Below are positions 1-19,763 of a DNA stretch of 64,000 nucleotides, one piece after another. Below the pieces are notes generated by a model that saw nothing but the letters and a program-made list of their open reading frames with translations, had not been told where the DNA came from and did not search any database. How positions within the stretch are numbered: position 1 is the first letter of the stretch; every line of letters starts with the position of its first letter. The DNA is from Sthenelais limicola (taxonomy: Eukaryota; Annelida; Polychaeta; Phyllodocida; Sigalionidae), in contig OW804094.1 in assembly GCA_942159475.1 (NCBI GenBank), forward strand, positions 17,419,708 to 17,483,707, given 5' to 3'. A program made the position numbers and the translations under genes.

Positions 1-515
1 GAGAATAAGGACCCTGGAGACAGACGCTTTGGATAGCGAGGCAGAGCTGGGACAACAGGAGCTATGGTCGTCACACTGGCACGGACAACATGCGCTGCCT
101 TCAAGACTTTGTACAAGGTAGAATTCTACTTCACATGCTTCTCTTCCCTCCTCCTCCTCCTCCTCCTCCCCGTATCCCCCCCAAAACTCTGCTGCGAGCC
201 TCCCAAGAAGTTTCAGTACCGGGCCAAACAACGGCAAACATAGAATATACATCATTGTATCAACTGTACAAAAGGTGATGATGCTTGCAGAAAATTGAAT
301 TTTTTTTATACAAAGAATCAACATTAAACTACCAAAACATAACCTTTCCTCCTTCGCTGCAATTTCTTCGTTTTTTAAAATTCTCATCGAATCTCCTCCT
401 CTTGATTCGTTCATCGTCTCATTGATTCCTTGGTATTGTGGTGCGATGATTCATTCTGCTTATAATATTCGTTTTCAATCAATCAATCAAGTCTTTAACG
501 TGACGAATGTGTGAA
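1..515. other. Left edge, no confident gene
   Basis: From base 2 to 118 one plus-strand frame is open (ETDALDSEAELGQQELW and onward) and ends at a TAG. It could be the last exon of a gene that starts outside the window, but it is short and I recognise no domain. The rest is low complexity: a CTC/CCT-rich run at about 147-182 and T-rich sequence near 300-400. Confidence 0.3.
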
Positions 516-593
516 CTATCTACAAGTTGTGGATGCTGCCCTGACCTCCTCAACCCCCTCCTCCTCCTCCGTCTCCTCCTGTGCTTCCTCACC
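516..593 (-). other. Possible alternative last exon of the ANP32 gene
   Basis: On the minus strand an AG acceptor (CTCCAG) at 594-599 is followed by an open frame of 25 residues, starting GEEAQEETEEEEGVEEV and ending at a TAG at 518-516. Its frame fits the phase-0 end of ANP32 exon 5 but not the phase-1 end of exon 6, so it could only be used by skipping exons 6 and 7. The acidic composition matches the ANP32 tail, but GAG repeats are common by chance. This is inference only. Confidence 0.25.
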
Positions 594-857
594 CTGGAGG
601 TATCTACCCCAGGAGGGGGGTGGTGTGAGGGAGGGGTGGAGGTGGGAACCACTTCTACTAGAAGAGAGTAAGGCGCGGGTTGTTTGCGCCAGGTATTGTA
701 CACTGTCGGGAGGGCCTGCTTCTACGGCTGCCAACGATTGTGTATGTTTATATATATGGTCATTATCAAGTTCTCGCCCTACCCCACAGGGGAGGGGATC
801 TCTAACAAACAGTTACTGTGTAGTAGACTTCACTCACTCTCCCCAACACTACACACA

Positions 858-8454
<7,597 letters not shown>

Positions 8455-8720
8455 GTTTATGTATTCCTGTGGTATGAAGGAAAGTTGATTTTAAGCACAG
8501 CTCCTCTTAGGCTTCTATCGGAGACAAATGAAGAGTTTGCCACAACGCGCGGGCTGACCAATGCTGCCTAGAGGGGTCCCACTATTGGCCAATACTCAGA
8601 CCCCTCAGCGGCAAGGGTACCTCATGAATATTCATGAGTCTGCTTTCAAACCGACCAATCACAGCTCGAGAAAGTTTTGCGCTGTGACGTCATGCCCCAT
8701 TCATAACATGGTCGTAGTAA
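8455..8720 (-). promoter_or_regulatory. Likely ANP32 promoter
   Basis: Directly upstream of the ANP32 start codon. Contains a full CRE palindrome TGACGTCA at 8685-8692, a CCAAT motif (GACCAATCAC, about 8653-8662), a palindrome CTCATGAATATTCATGAG at about 8622-8639, and more CpG than the surroundings. There is no obvious TATA box, as expected for a housekeeping gene. Start site not determined. Confidence 0.5.
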
Positions 8721-11577
8721 AACCCAAATAATATACGATACGTGGCGTTGACATGTCCTAAACAAACCATAAACCACTGCTAAGACCGGACAAATGACAG
8801 GAAACCTTTTCTAGCATAGCACAGGTGTTTGGGGAGGTGTTTCTTTATGGAATGGTGGCGAAAAATATGGTTAATTGATGAGGATATTACAGGGAGGGGT
8901 GGACCGCGGTCTCTGCAATTTCAAAATAAACGCACGTGGTCGCGGGTGTGTAGGGACTGCGCTGCCAGACGGGCTCAACATCATAATAATATTCACAGTT
9001 TCCCACCTTCTGCATGAGAAGTGAGGGGCATTGTACGAATATGTGTTTTATATGGTTATTAACAAATGTATGATTTTACAGCAGACTGGGGTAGGCCAAG
9101 GCTAGGTAGGCCTACTTTGACCCATAGCTACCCATGAATATGATGAAATTCAGTAGGCCTACATCAATTTTACACATTTAATCTTTGGTTCTGTAATGGC
9201 ATGATTGGGTAATGCACTACAATAAAATATCATAGTTTAACGATGTATTGTAGGCTATACAGTTGGTGAGTCAGAAATGTTTTGAATTCAGTCTGCTGGG
9301 GGTATAATATATGCCACCCCTTTGTAGGCAGGATATTTGAGATCCTTCAACCTCCTAAGGTTATATATTTTTAGCAGTCATATCCCAAAACTATTATTCA
9401 AACTGATTTTTTCGTGAACAGATCCACAAGAGAGGATAGTATTATCAAGAGCTTCGCCAAATGAGTTACATTCTGCCAGTATTAATTACCAGCCTTGCCT
9501 TCCATCGTAAAGAGTTTGTTTTATTATATTAAGTTTCCATACAGGGTGGGCCTAAAGTTTCTATACAGGGTAGGCCTGAGATAACACTGAGGTACATTTT
9601 ATCTAAACTACAATAACATATTCAAGCCAGAATCATATAATATTGAGCGTAATAGAAACCTTATTTTAACACCAACGACTAATATATTATTATCTTCATA
9701 TCCACGCATTCAATTTTCTTTCTTATATTTCTTTGATTTTTTTTTATTTTGAAATTGAAAAAGAAATTTTATTTTAGCGAACTAGTAGTTCGTCTGCTCT
9801 CGGTTTAAGCCAGCCATAGAATATATATCAGAATAGAGTTAAGAGAAAATGAAGGAATGGTAGACTGTTCCTTTATAGACAGTACTTCGGTCTTTAATAT
9901 ATGAGTGAGTAAGATTGGTTGCTTTACGCCCTTATCAACACATTAAAGGTTATATCAAGGGCGGGAGAGCTGAGAGGGAGGCAGTTTATGATCATACCCA
10001 GGAAAAAGAGATAGAGAAGAAGCGAGACAGAGAAAGAGACAGAAAGGCACTTTACAGTCATACCCAGGACCCATCTTTGATATATTGTTGATATTTCATT
10101 AGAGAAAAAACCCACCATTATATTCAGTTCGGAAGACCCACAAATTAAGAGCAGCACCATGGCATACGTATTTTCCGATATTGTTTGTTTGTGTTTAAAT
10201 CACAAGCTTTATTCATAGTTAAACCTGCCATCGAGGCTCATAATAGTCATATTTTCCTATATTTGCAGGGCTTTATTTTGGTGATTTGCAAGGTGGGGAG
10301 AATATACATATATATGCTCTGCCATGCAGTTGAGGGGTCACATTGTATTGTATGTCAACCAAGCTACTATGTACCGTTCTACAAATTGTGTTACTCTTAG
10401 TTATGGTCAGGCGGGAAGACCTGATGCAGATGCCTTCGACCAATTCCTGTAATTGTTTCTAAAGGGATACAAAATACTTATATGGATTGCAGGACATATG
10501 TCACATATATATGGCATGTATGACAAGCATTGAAGCACATGCCAGTGATGCGGATTAGCACGGATTATATTAGGGGAAGGGTGGGGACAGAGGGTGGTGT
10601 GTGTGTGGGGGGGGGGGGCATGGGGGGGGAGGGGGGGATAGCGATCGATGTGTGAAATATCAACTTCGCATTAATTATAGCACTCTAATGTGGAGTTCAC
10701 CTATTCTTAAGATGCGATAGGGGAGGGGGTGGCTTTGCCATCGAGGTTATATAATAGTGAATCTGCAATACTGTGGATGCATTTCCACTAGTCCGATTTG
10801 CAATATTATTATTATAGAATTTTTATTCAAGTTTGTAATTCTACTAATAGATCTTCCATTCGGCCCTAGATAGGAATTATAGGGTTTAATAGCAATTGTC
10901 AAAATAGCAATAATATCCATAATCTATTTTACCAAGATCAGGGAGGTATTGTATGTTACTCTATGCCAAGATACACAATATTGCAAGGGCGTGTCAATGC
11001 TTGGTTCTGGATTACTATATCGTTATAGATACCGATATTCACAATAATATGCATACAAGAGACAAACTGGGCTAATTTCCTAGTGCCACCCCCATACCTT
11101 TTCCCGACAGGTAGCAAGGTTTCTCTTGAGCATATAGGAGAAATTGGGCAATGGCATGACTGATGGAAGAGGACCTCAGGTTCTCAGGAACAAGTCGAAC
11201 AAGTCGAGCATGTGAACCGAGAACCTTTAGATAAGGAAATTGATTTAATTCTGTATTGCCATAGGAAAATGGGAAAAACACTTCTCTTTCCCAGTTCTCC
11301 AGTGCAATTGCAAGGAAATGGCAAACCATTTATTGAAGCTGGGTCGGTCATACATGAAACCATTCTTGTTTGGGTGTTTTCGCGGTTTAATTTTATTTTC
11401 CAATCTATAGATACTACTAAGAAATACAACTACGGCCCTCAATTCTTACATTTTGGCGCACATTCGCCGATTCTGAGAGCTAGCAAAGTGCAAATAGAGA
11501 GACCTGAATTCATAATTCCCTAATAAATCTACGTAGGGTAAAAGAGCATTCCTGTGACTGAGCCACACATCTTGCAG
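8721..11577. other. Intergenic, no gene recognised
   Basis: AT-rich sequence with several palindromic GTAGGCCTAC-type motifs (about 9095-9170, 9545-9600), a poly-G run at about 10600-10640, and the dispersed element at 9903-10075. Open frames are short and show no domain. Confidence 0.6.
9903..10075 (+). mobile_element. GAGTGAGTGAG...TTTACGCC dispersed element, copy 2
   Basis: Near-identical to 3083-3320 through the TTTACGCCCTTATCAACA box, TATATCAAGGGCGGGAGAGC and the GAGA-rich tail, ending in CATACCCAGGACCC. It has one TACCCAGG unit rather than two. A third, shorter match to the GAGTGAGTGAG start is seen at about 12374. Confidence 0.6.
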
Positions 11578-11790
11578 GGATTCATGGGGAAGTATATCGG
11601 GAGGGAGGGATTTAACAGGAGAGGGAAGACTGCGTTTACTTTCTATGATTCTGGATCGCGAACTGACAAACGTTCTCTCCCAGACAGTGTCCGATTGAGA
11701 AACGCGAAAGGGGAGACGGCCTGGCTCTTGGAAGATACCAGACAGGACGCTCCCCAGTCTCTGAGTAAAGCAATTCTAGAACTTAGTCAA
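11578..11790 (+). CDS. Candidate internal exon of an unknown gene
   Basis: Exactly 71 open codons between a good acceptor (CATCTTGCAG) and a donor (GTAAGG), phase 0 at both ends. The peptide (GFMGKYIGREGFNRRGKTAF and onward, ending LSKAILELSQ) is not low complexity and the segment is richer in GC than its flanks. I recognise no family and see no partner exon, so this may be chance. Confidence 0.25.
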
Positions 11791-14700
11791 GTAAGGTGAT
11801 ACCGATAACAAGTGCTGTGCTTTATATTAGTTTTAAAGGCCGATCTCGTCATATAAATGGGAGCTAATGGTGAGGTCTTCTGCCCCGCCCCCAGCCCCAT
11901 ATCGAGTCATCCCCCACCCCCACCAAAACAGCTGATCAATACTAGTCTACCCAACATGATCCTTATAAGTAGTCAGGGTTGTTTTTTATAATTATCAAAA
12001 GAAAGAGCACATCTTCATATAAAAGGGAGCTAATGGTGAGATAGCTTAGTGCCCCACCCCCACCCCCACCCCCATCGGACTAACCCCCATCGGACTAATG
12101 CCCCGCCCCCATCCCCGCCAAACAGCTGATACCCTACCCAACATGTTTCATATCATATCAGGGTTGTTCTTTTTCTAATCATCAAAGGAAAAAGCAAATG
12201 TCTCACCTACATTTCCTTACAGATCTTGATTAAAAGTTCATCAATTTTATTTTGCGCAGGTGACCCTCCATGTAAACAAACCATGAAACCACTAACCATG
12301 GAATCCTGACCACTATTTATAGCTATTCCCATGTTATCCAAGATGGTACGGGGACATTTCAGGTCAGGGAGCAGAGTGAGTGAGTTATGGTTGCTTCCCA
12401 ACTATGCTATATAAAAATATATTGATTAGATTTGATTATGCTTTACCAATCGGAGATTGATTCAATCGAGGGATATTCTTACGTCTCAGAGAGGTTAACA
12501 AACCAAGTCAACTTGTGTATTACAACTCTAAAAGAATGGGAATTAATCGTTACAATTACACATAGACAAACTATGACTATATTCCATTCCCTGTTACTTA
12601 CACCCCACTACAGGCCTTATACAAACAGTTCAGTCTAGGCCCAAAGATGAGAGAGTCCCTTCAAACGGAGGGAAAGCCTCTCGCCTCAAACCGCCATTAT
12701 AATTCCATTATAAACGCAAAATAACATTATAATCCCATTAGAACGCCTAGTCCTAGGCCGGGAAATCCGGTAGCGAAGTAGGCGTTCAATCACTGACATA
12801 CCATTCTTATCTGATCTGAGGGTTTGGATCTAGAGTGATGAGTCCCTTCAAACAGAGGGAAAGCCTCTCGCCCCAAACCGCAAAGTGCCATTATAATTCC
12901 ATTGCAACCGCAAAATAATATTATAATCCCATTAGAACGCCTAGTCCTAGGCCGGGAAATCTATTAGCGAAGTAGGCGTCCAATCACTGATATACCATTC
13001 TTATCTGATCTGAGGGTTTGGGCCTGGACTGAGTTGGGTGGTATGTATGCTTGCACAGCGAGGGCACTAAAATCTAAACTGAGAATCAGTAAACAGTGCT
13101 GCTCTACCTGCCTACCAAACAGGTTACCGAGTCACTCAGCTGGACCTGCTGGCAGCTGCTCACGCTTGGAGCTACCCAATAATATAGGTGAGTTATGTGA
13201 CCCACTCATTGCTCAAGGCTGGCGCAAAGAGGGGAGCAGTACTGACAGTAGGGGTTCCACACTAAGTGACACTTACATACACGCTGTCAATGGGTTGAAG
13301 TGACACTAAGGTGCCAGGTATATCAATCTATTCCAATTTCTTCTATAACGTGTAGTGAGTGTCCCAGTGTTCTTTTCTTTCCAAGCACATTTTAATCCAT
13401 TGATATTACATAAAGTATGGGAGTGATAGTAAAAGAAAAAAAATTCTTTTACTCTCACTTTGGGCAATATCTCCACATACGTTTCAAATAAGATGTTCAC
13501 TTCGATTGTCATCTGAAATTACTTTTAATTAAATGGGAAGGATATCGCTTCAAATTCCGACAGACAACTGCGACAATAGGTATTACTTTTAATTACTTTT
13601 CCCTGATGAAGCCACGAAACGTTGAAAATAAAAGTCACCACTCAAGAATATACTTTCGTCAATGTTGCCTCTCAGATCTTATAGTGATTAGTTCTCCCAC
13701 CTTATAAATTACTTTTAATTATATAGTATACTATTAGTTGATTACAGTTTGTGCCCATTAAAATTTGATCATACGGTCAAGGCCCGTTATATGAGCATGG
13801 TATCAAATGACCGGCGCAGGGGGGTCCTCTAAACCACAGGACCACAGGACCACAGCTCAGATGAGAGGCTCTCTAAGTGGGACTAGAGAGAGGAAGAGTA
13901 TCTATTAAATTAGAAATAGATTTATATCAACCCAACAAATTATATTTTTATAATTCATTTAGCATTGATTGCTTTACGCCATACTAGTATTATATTCTTT
14001 TTTTGCTCATTGCCAGAATGCGACGGTGGACATGGAGATGTAAAGGAATTTGACTGGGGACTCACACTACATATTTGCCTAGTCTATATAACGCCATTAC
14101 GTCATAATGTAATTGAATGTTTCTATTAGATAATAGTAAACCGGTCACGCCCATTATATTGTCATGTTGAATTCAGTCAGGTCCAGACGGCCACATTCCT
14201 CGATTCCACATCCAGCGATAACCTTAACCACAAGGCTAAGACTAAGGTTAAAAGTGTTAATGATCCCTAAAACTTAGGGGTCCAAAACTGCCTTATGAAC
14301 CTGACTGAATTATTGGCATACTTATACGCACGAACTACTGATACGGTCTCATTCCTGATCACGACCGTCATCAAACTGAAGATATATTTTGAATAATAAA
14401 TATTTGGGAAGCAAAGTATCACCCCAGTGAAAATACATCTAAAAAATTTACAATTTAATTCATAGTAATTGCAGCACGATGTTCAACTAATCATTATGTG
14501 TTAACTTATAACTTTTCTTTATCAAATAGACACAGAATTTGAAAGATTGTTTATTAACGCCATGTTATTTATGCGAACAATAAATTCCCGCTACAAATAC
14601 CACTATTCTTTGTTATTTTCCCACTCCCATTCTCCGGCCCCTAGCCATACATTAGAACGATCTTGTAACCATAGGTGATAGATTCTATCCCGATCTGTTG

Positions 14701-16093
14701 CTATCATGAGGGTAAAAATTAAAGACTCATATGAATCATTTTTATTGATCAATCAGTTCACGATGGGAGGGAAAGGGTAGCGTATATACTTCTTTCTATT
14801 ACTATCAAATTACACTTTGTAACGATATCTTCTTTTTTCCTTTCTTTTTTACAGTAACAATTATATTAAATTTAGAGATGAAACCTGAGAATAAATAAAT
14901 GCATAGCTAATACTCGAGATGGTGGTTCAAGGAAGTAATTCCATACACCAGCCAAGGCAATCACTGGCGAATAATTTATCTATCAGCTTCTGGTTATATT
15001 CGCAAGACAAGTGATTTAATTTATCACAATTTGTTTCTCAAAATGTAAGTAAGACCACTTGGCACTTCACGCACAAAATCAGCTACAAGTTAAATATATA
15101 TTAACAGCAGTAGCGGCGTGAACTTGTCTCAGAACTGGATCCATTGGCTCTAGTTGCATGCCATGACCCAGTAGCATTCCTGGATCACAGCCCTGGAATC
15201 TAGGTAAGCTTACACTACTCCTGCCAGATTTAGCAACGCAAGGGAACAACTGGCCTCCTGTTTAGACTGATTAACTCATGTAATTAAGGGAGTTAATCAT
15301 GCTGCTTGCTAATTCAGACGCCATCATATCTCTTTATAAATTGCATGATGTTATCCGGTCATATCACGAGGAAAAGAGCAAGATTTGGTTGCTACAGACG
15401 CCACAATTATCCAGTGGTTTGCCTTGGTAACAGCTTACAGACAGTATGAGAGTGGGAACAGGCATTCCCCCCTCCACTCTCCAACTCCCCCACCTCCCCA
15501 CAGTATTTGCATACCGGTCCTACTGCGCGTTCCCTACCCAAACGCGGGTCATGTGACCAATCCTGGCAGCCATCTTGATTTAACAGCGTTTCGATTTAAA
15601 CAATGTTATTTGACATGCGATAATTTATATAATATTGCTTTCTGACCATCGCAGGCGTACTTACTGTTCCTTCTTCCCCATCGGAGCGAAGTTGGAGCTA
15701 AAAGCATCCAAACTCGAGCCGCAACAAGATAGAATTCACAGGCGTACCGCCGCGAAGACGCTTCCCATTGCCGTCAATACACAGAATTCCTTAAAATTTC
15801 GTTATTAACCACAATCCAAAATATTCATCCACCAGATATGTTTTCTGCCATGCCCAGGAGTTGTAGGATCTGTCATCGAGATCATTTTGGCAGCGAAATA
15901 AGGATTTTTCATGGCAAAGACTGTATTCCACTCAGGAATCCAATATGGCTGTCTTTGGAGGGCGACCCACATGTACAGTGTGGCCTTGTCTACTAACTCT
16001 CCTCTACACGAGCAGCGATCAATGCAGCCTACCCCCCTCTACGGCCAATTGCTGTACTTATAATGCGAGGTATATATGCTAAGAGCTTAGACT
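11791..16093. other. Intergenic, mostly featureless
   Basis: Holds C-rich repeats near 11880-12120 (CCCCCACCCC with GCTAATGGTGAG blocks seen twice), the tandem duplication at 12645-13030, and otherwise AT-rich sequence. From about 15380 to 16090 the sequence becomes more CpG-containing. Confidence 0.6.
12645..13030. repeat. Two-copy tandem duplication, about 190 bp unit
   Basis: The block AGTCCCTTCAAAC-GAGGGAAAGCCTCTCG ... GAACGCCTAGTCCTAGGCCG ... CTTATCTGATCTGAGGGTTT occurs twice head to tail (about 12649-12835 and 12840-13025) with scattered substitutions. A faint relative is seen at about 20460-20530. No coding potential. Confidence 0.8.
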
Positions 16094-16187
16094 ATGGCCA
16101 AGTTGGCCCTAGCTGCGGGAATATGTCGGAGAGAATGGAGGAATTTCGAGAAAGCTAAGAGAAAGAAGGCATTACACGTGGTGAATG
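16094..16187 (+). CDS. Candidate first coding exon of an unknown gene
   Basis: ATG followed by 31 open codons (MAKLALAAGICRREWRNFEK...) up to a strong donor, GAATG then GTGAGT at 16188. A TATA-like GTATATATGC lies about 25 bases upstream and the area is CpG-richer than average. YY1-like ATGGCGGAC occurs at 16385. No downstream exon was identified and the basic peptide is not recognised. Confidence 0.25.
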
Positions 16188-17959
16188 GTGAGTTGGAGGA
16201 GAGGCATCATCAAGACCATGTTGAATGGCTTCCATCTTCCTCCACCTCCTCGACTAGTTCACCTCGTGCATGGGTCCCCCGCTGGAAGTCCCTTTCTCCC
16301 TCCGCCACTCATCGTACGTAGGCCGGTAACGCAAGCTCGATCGGCGGGCCAGACCCTGTATCTTTATCTCTCTGACTTGATCATGGCGGACAGTTAGTAC
16401 TAGCTACCGATACCTACATAAACTACCTGTGAATTACGACACACACACCCTCATGGCATGCTTCCCAACTGACTCCCCAGCCCTGTCCCATCCATATATA
16501 CATATATGCTTGCGCGGCGCGTCTGATTTTGGGGGGAGGGGGAGTGATTAAAAATAAAAGCTTACGTATAGGGAAAGGGTGCAATGGTGGAAAGTGGTAG
16601 TAAGAGGAAAAGCTATCGACAATAGTGATTGGAGGGAGTATGGGATCCTCCTCCGTCACCGTCTCGCTGGTTCTTGTTGTAGATCAAAGTGAGTCATATG
16701 GGAGAGGTGGCACTGACTCGGTATGAAGCAAGCTTGAAGGCCAATGTGGTCGTGGTGTCGGTGGTGGTGGTGGTCGTGGGAATGAGGTGGTGGTGGTGCA
16801 TATGCTGGCATGTAGCTATGTACACATGTATGTGCCTTGTGTAATAACTAAAACATTGAACATCGACCATGCTCAATGTGCATGTACGATACGTACGCGC
16901 GTGATTGGTTCGGCGATCGCTTCTAGGAAAAAATATATAAAAGTGCAATTAAATTCAATGATACACGACGCCCCCACCCTAGTGATTGGCTCCCAATTGC
17001 AGAATTTTGTTATGAAAATACAATAAAACGGTTGAAATTATGCATTCATCATTACAACAAAATTGTTTTCTTTCTTGAATATTTCAAATATTAATAGATC
17101 AATCTGAATAAATGTATTTCAAATTAAAAGGCTCCAGGGACTGGATATTTGTGTAGGGGGACAGGGGTGCGGGGGGGGGGGGGGGTATGATATTGTCCAT
17201 AACATGCCCTACCGTCCCCTGAGGCCCCTCCCCCATTTACTATCATAACGCAATCTTAATAGGTGATTGCTTTAATATGAACATTCTGGTAATTTTTAAA
17301 TTGTATTTCTACCCCATTTCCTTACATGTATATTCAATTAAATGAATGTTGCATAATATGTAAGTCATATGCTGAATTAGACTAGATATATTATTATTTT
17401 TTTAATTCAATTTGAACAAAATAGGTGACTTGTAAATTGCAACCATCCCCTTGGCGGACCGGATTTCTCGGGAGACCCCCCACCCCCCCTAAGTCCTCCG
17501 GGCTGGGCGGGAGGGGTTGATGGGCGTCGCAATTGATAAGTGCATAATCTTATGGCTACATATAACTCCTCGATGTGCATGAGTGCATGTATTGAATTTT
17601 CACATCTAGTTATTAATTCTACATAAATATGTTTCAATGACTCATAGTCCCACCTAATATGACACTTGTCATTGTGAGTTTTATTCATTATTATTAATAT
17701 TTGGGTCAGATTAATATTGGAATATAGATGGTTTATTACAATAGAGACAATAAAAAACATAAACAAACATTTCGAATTCAGATTAACAGAAGTTCCATTT
17801 ACTATTGTAAAGCTGCAGAGGATTCTTTTCCACTAAATTAGGTGAGAATCGCATTAGAATCGGCTTAGTGGACAAAGGCCTTTAGATTGTGATATATTTC
17901 AATATTAATTATTGATTGGGAAAATGGTATATTCTGTTTTGTCAGGTGCATATTGCACC

Positions 17960-18230
17960 AGGGATGTATGTACGGGTCAGATTTTCAGAAAATGTACAAT
18001 TAGCAGCTCTACACATTTAGGAAATTCTCCTAAATTAGGCTGAAAAATGAAGAATACCAGCTATATCTAAGTATATTTAGTACATGTATCGCATTGATTT
18101 AAAGTATCAGTTCTGTTATGTTAAACTGCATTTTGAAGCTCATTTTGGTCTTAAATGTGGGTTATTTGAGAGGATTGGTGAAGGTGAATTGTACATTTTC
18201 TGAAAATCTGACCCGTATATATACCTCCCT
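17960..18230. mobile_element. MITE, family A (complete)
   Basis: About 271 bp with long terminal inverted repeats. The left end reads AGGGATGTATGTACGGGTCA then GATTTTCAGAAAATGTACAA. The right end is its reverse complement (TTGTACATTTTCTGAAAATC then TGACCCGTATATATACCTCC). No coding capacity. Other copies are at 29298-29508, 36519-36760 and 39522-39752, with an interrupted copy at 62965-63642 and a right-end fragment at 19660-19763. Confidence 0.85.
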
Positions 18231-18289
18231 GATTGCATGATTACCGTTTCTCGTTGCTCCTAGATACATACCCCTTTGGGTTTTTTTGG

Positions 18290-18615
18290 ACAAAATCTTT
18301 ATTCAGAAGGTTTATACTAATTAACCAAAACAGTCTCGTTCCGTAGAACGGTCTTCCTCGTGCCCTGAATTTATCGCATTTAAACCCTTAGCCGGGTATT
18401 ATTTGTGTTCTAATTTGTGTTCTATTATTTGTACTTATACACTTCAAAATTTATACTCTGCCTTGAGCGAGATTGTAACGTCTGGGAGAACTGGATTTGA
18501 TCTAGATGACTGTATACCTATTTGTCTGTATTATCCATTTGTTATTATTATTATTATTCTCATTATGTACTATGCGAGTTGGATAAATAAAGTAGTATGT
18601 TATCTTATCTTATCT
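18290..18615 (+). mobile_element. Possible non-LTR element 3' end
   Basis: Ends in GGATAAATAAAGTAGTATG and a TTATC repeat tail, like a 5'-truncated LINE copy. The phrase ACAAAATCTTTATTCAGAAG and CCCTGAATTTATCGCATTTA has distant matches at about 30095-30215. No open frame remains. Confidence 0.35.
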
Positions 18616-19005
18616 AATCGCCAGGGGTGGCTGTAAATTTGCAGCACCTGTTTTACTTTTAATCCCAAATTATAATTAGATTGTTGTCATTTAAACCATT
18701 GGAATTAACAGTTTTATACTGATACTATAGCACTGGTCCTTTCCCCTCCCACACAATTCGTCCTGAACAATTTCACTGCGTGGAGAGTTCATATCCTTGA
18801 AATAGGGGAAAGAAAAATGTGAAAGAATAAAAATAAATTTGAAAAAATAGATAAATGAAAAGGCAAAGAAGGAAGTTTTAGCAGTGTAGAAGCCAAGATG
18901 GCCGGATATTTTAAAATAAAACTGATATGCAAAATAAAATAAAAATGATAGCTATCAGTGGAGTTGTGATGTCGCTGAGCGCTCTAAATTTGAGTTAAGA
19001 GTCTT

Positions 19006-19200
19006 GTCCACTAAGCCGATTCTCATGCAATTCTTTTTCTTCTTTTTTTATTCCATTTAAGGTCAAGTCATTAATTTACAAGTACAATAGTTAGAAAAAT
19101 ACGTATTTTGTCGTTCAACGACGTTTCTCATTCTCACATAATTATTAGTGCAAAAGTGTCCTCTGCGGTGCAAAATCGGATGAGAATCGGCTTAGTGGAC
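19006..19200. mobile_element. MITE, family C (complete)
   Basis: About 195 bp bounded by GTCCACTAAGCCGATTCTCA and its inverse TGAGAATCGGCTTAGTGGAC. Related ends occur at 17850-17873 (single end) and 28931-28987 (compact hairpin). A B-box-like CTTCGAATCC follows at about 19242, perhaps a SINE remnant. Confidence 0.8.
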
Positions 19201-19659
19201 TGGGCCCTTTATAGCTTTGCATGGATCCAGACGCCCGTGGCTTCGAATCCTGGTGCGACTCACCGCTCCCCGCCCCCCCCCCCCTTTCATCCCCCCCCCC
19301 CCCCACCGCCGGTGGTATTGTGGATGACCAGCTGGGGCTGAGCTTGCCCTAACTAATAACGATTTTTTTTAAAAAACAGATTTATGTCAAGCTCATCAGC
19401 CACTACTAGTAACGATTAAGATATTTAAGACATATATAATATATTATCTTTCTTATTATTTCATTTACGGCCTAGACATTTAATAGAGTTCCAATGTAAA
19501 TACAATTTGTCCACCATGGATACTTTTAAGTGTTGCCTGTTTATACAAATCTGATTTAAAAATTATTATAGAAAACATGTGGCTACGAATTTTCGACATA
19601 CCATTAATCAAAAAGACCTCACTCACTGTTTTTGGTCATTAGAAACAAAATAGAGGTTT

Positions 19660-19763
19660 ACTTGTTTTGCTATGTTAAACTATGAAGCTCATTCTATTCT
19701 TAGATGTGGGTTATTTGAGAGGATTGATGAAGGTAAATTGTACATTTTCTGAAAATCTGACCC
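19660..19763. mobile_element. MITE family A, right-end fragment
   Basis: Matches the right third of the 17960-18230 element (TGTGGGTTATTTGAGAGGAT, then GTACATTTTCTGAAAATCTG and ACCCATATA). The left end is missing. Confidence 0.7.

Noticed and set aside
13600..13640. Hammerhead-ribozyme-like core (CTGATGA ... CGAAAC)
   Set aside because: The core words are present but no convincing stem I, II or III can be drawn. Related CTGATGAAGGC words at 24374 and 62645 also lack the fold.
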